Below, in pieces: positions 5,545 through 5,609 of a stretch of DNA of 5,609 bases. Origin of the DNA: Bacteroidia bacterium (lineage in GTDB: Bacteria > Bacteroidota > Bacteroidia > NS11-12g > UBA955); NCBI GenBank assembly GCA_023258655.1, contig JALQWO010000112.1, forward strand, positions 1-5,609. The letters run 5' to 3'. The position numbers and the translations under genes were made by a program. The notes below the pieces were generated by a model. It did not search any database. It had not been told where the DNA came from and was given only the letters and a program-made list of their open reading frames with translations. Each line of letters begins with the position of its first letter. Positions within the stretch are counted from its first letter, which is position 1.

Positions 5545-5609
5545 TTAGTTTTTTTCGTTTTCGTAAATAGTTGCCAAATCATCAACATGATTATGATCAC
5601 CGCAATTTA
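5545..5609 (-). CDS. Possible C-terminal end of an upstream gene, cut by the window edge
   Basis: The minus strand reads 20 sense codons followed by TAA at 5545-5547, three bases before the amidohydrolase-like start. The peptide ends DHNHVDDLATIYENEKN. The acidic 'H-x-x-D-x-LATIY' pattern resembles the end of the catalytic domain of secreted matrixin-like zinc metalloproteases, but twenty residues are too few to claim this. Twenty open codons can occur by chance. The tight spacing and reasonable composition are the only support. Confidence 0.35.
   Translation of the reverse strand, partial: NCGDHNHVDDLATIYENEKN

Overview
The window comes from a member of the Bacteroidota (Bacteroidetes), most likely near the Chitinophagales or Sphingobacteriales. 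Three things point there. An exbB-exbD-exbD-tonB cluster carries two long ExbD paralogues and a TonB with the cytoplasmic pre-membrane motif (YGAY) typical of the phylum. Leaders are mostly A-rich and lack Shine-Dalgarno sites. Two intergenic gaps contain matches to the Bacteroidetes -7 promoter element TAnnTTTG. Every gene I can support lies on the minus strand, so transcription runs from high to low coordinates.

In the order of transcription, the right edge holds a possible 20-codon C-terminal end of an upstream gene (5545-5609). Three bases later begins a secreted amidohydrolase-like protein (5541) that keeps only its signal peptide and first beta-strand region. It runs into a different frame that encodes a very basic, Gly/Pro/Arg-rich tail ending at 5145. 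This stretch looks like a broken gene, a large internal deletion or an assembly join. After 23 bases comes an intact FAD-dependent amine-oxidase-superfamily enzyme (5121-3961).

The centre is a complete proton-motive-force energising unit for TonB-dependent outer-membrane transport. It comprises ExbB (3870-3055), ExbD1 (2997-2326), ExbD2 (2306-1668) and TonB (1662-844). A plausible promoter sits at 3903-3934 and a strong intrinsic terminator at 804-832. ExbB and the two ExbD proteins would form the inner-membrane proton channel, and TonB would span the periplasm to pull on outer-membrane receptors such as SusC/RagA-type proteins.

At the left edge is an ATP-binding protein of an oligopeptide/dipeptide ABC importer (776 to the window start, incomplete). 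Its start codon lies only 27 bases beyond the terminator stem, and a perfect TAnnTTTG element ends 6 bases before the ATG, so its message may be leaderless.

I saw no RNA gene, CRISPR array, insertion sequence or phage gene. Most of the window is ordinary housekeeping and transport content. The unusual parts are the broken amidohydrolase junction, the compressed terminator/promoter before the ABC gene, a non-canonical C-terminal FAD motif in the oxidoreductase and a cysteine pair in the TonB C-terminal domain. I see no convincing new system.
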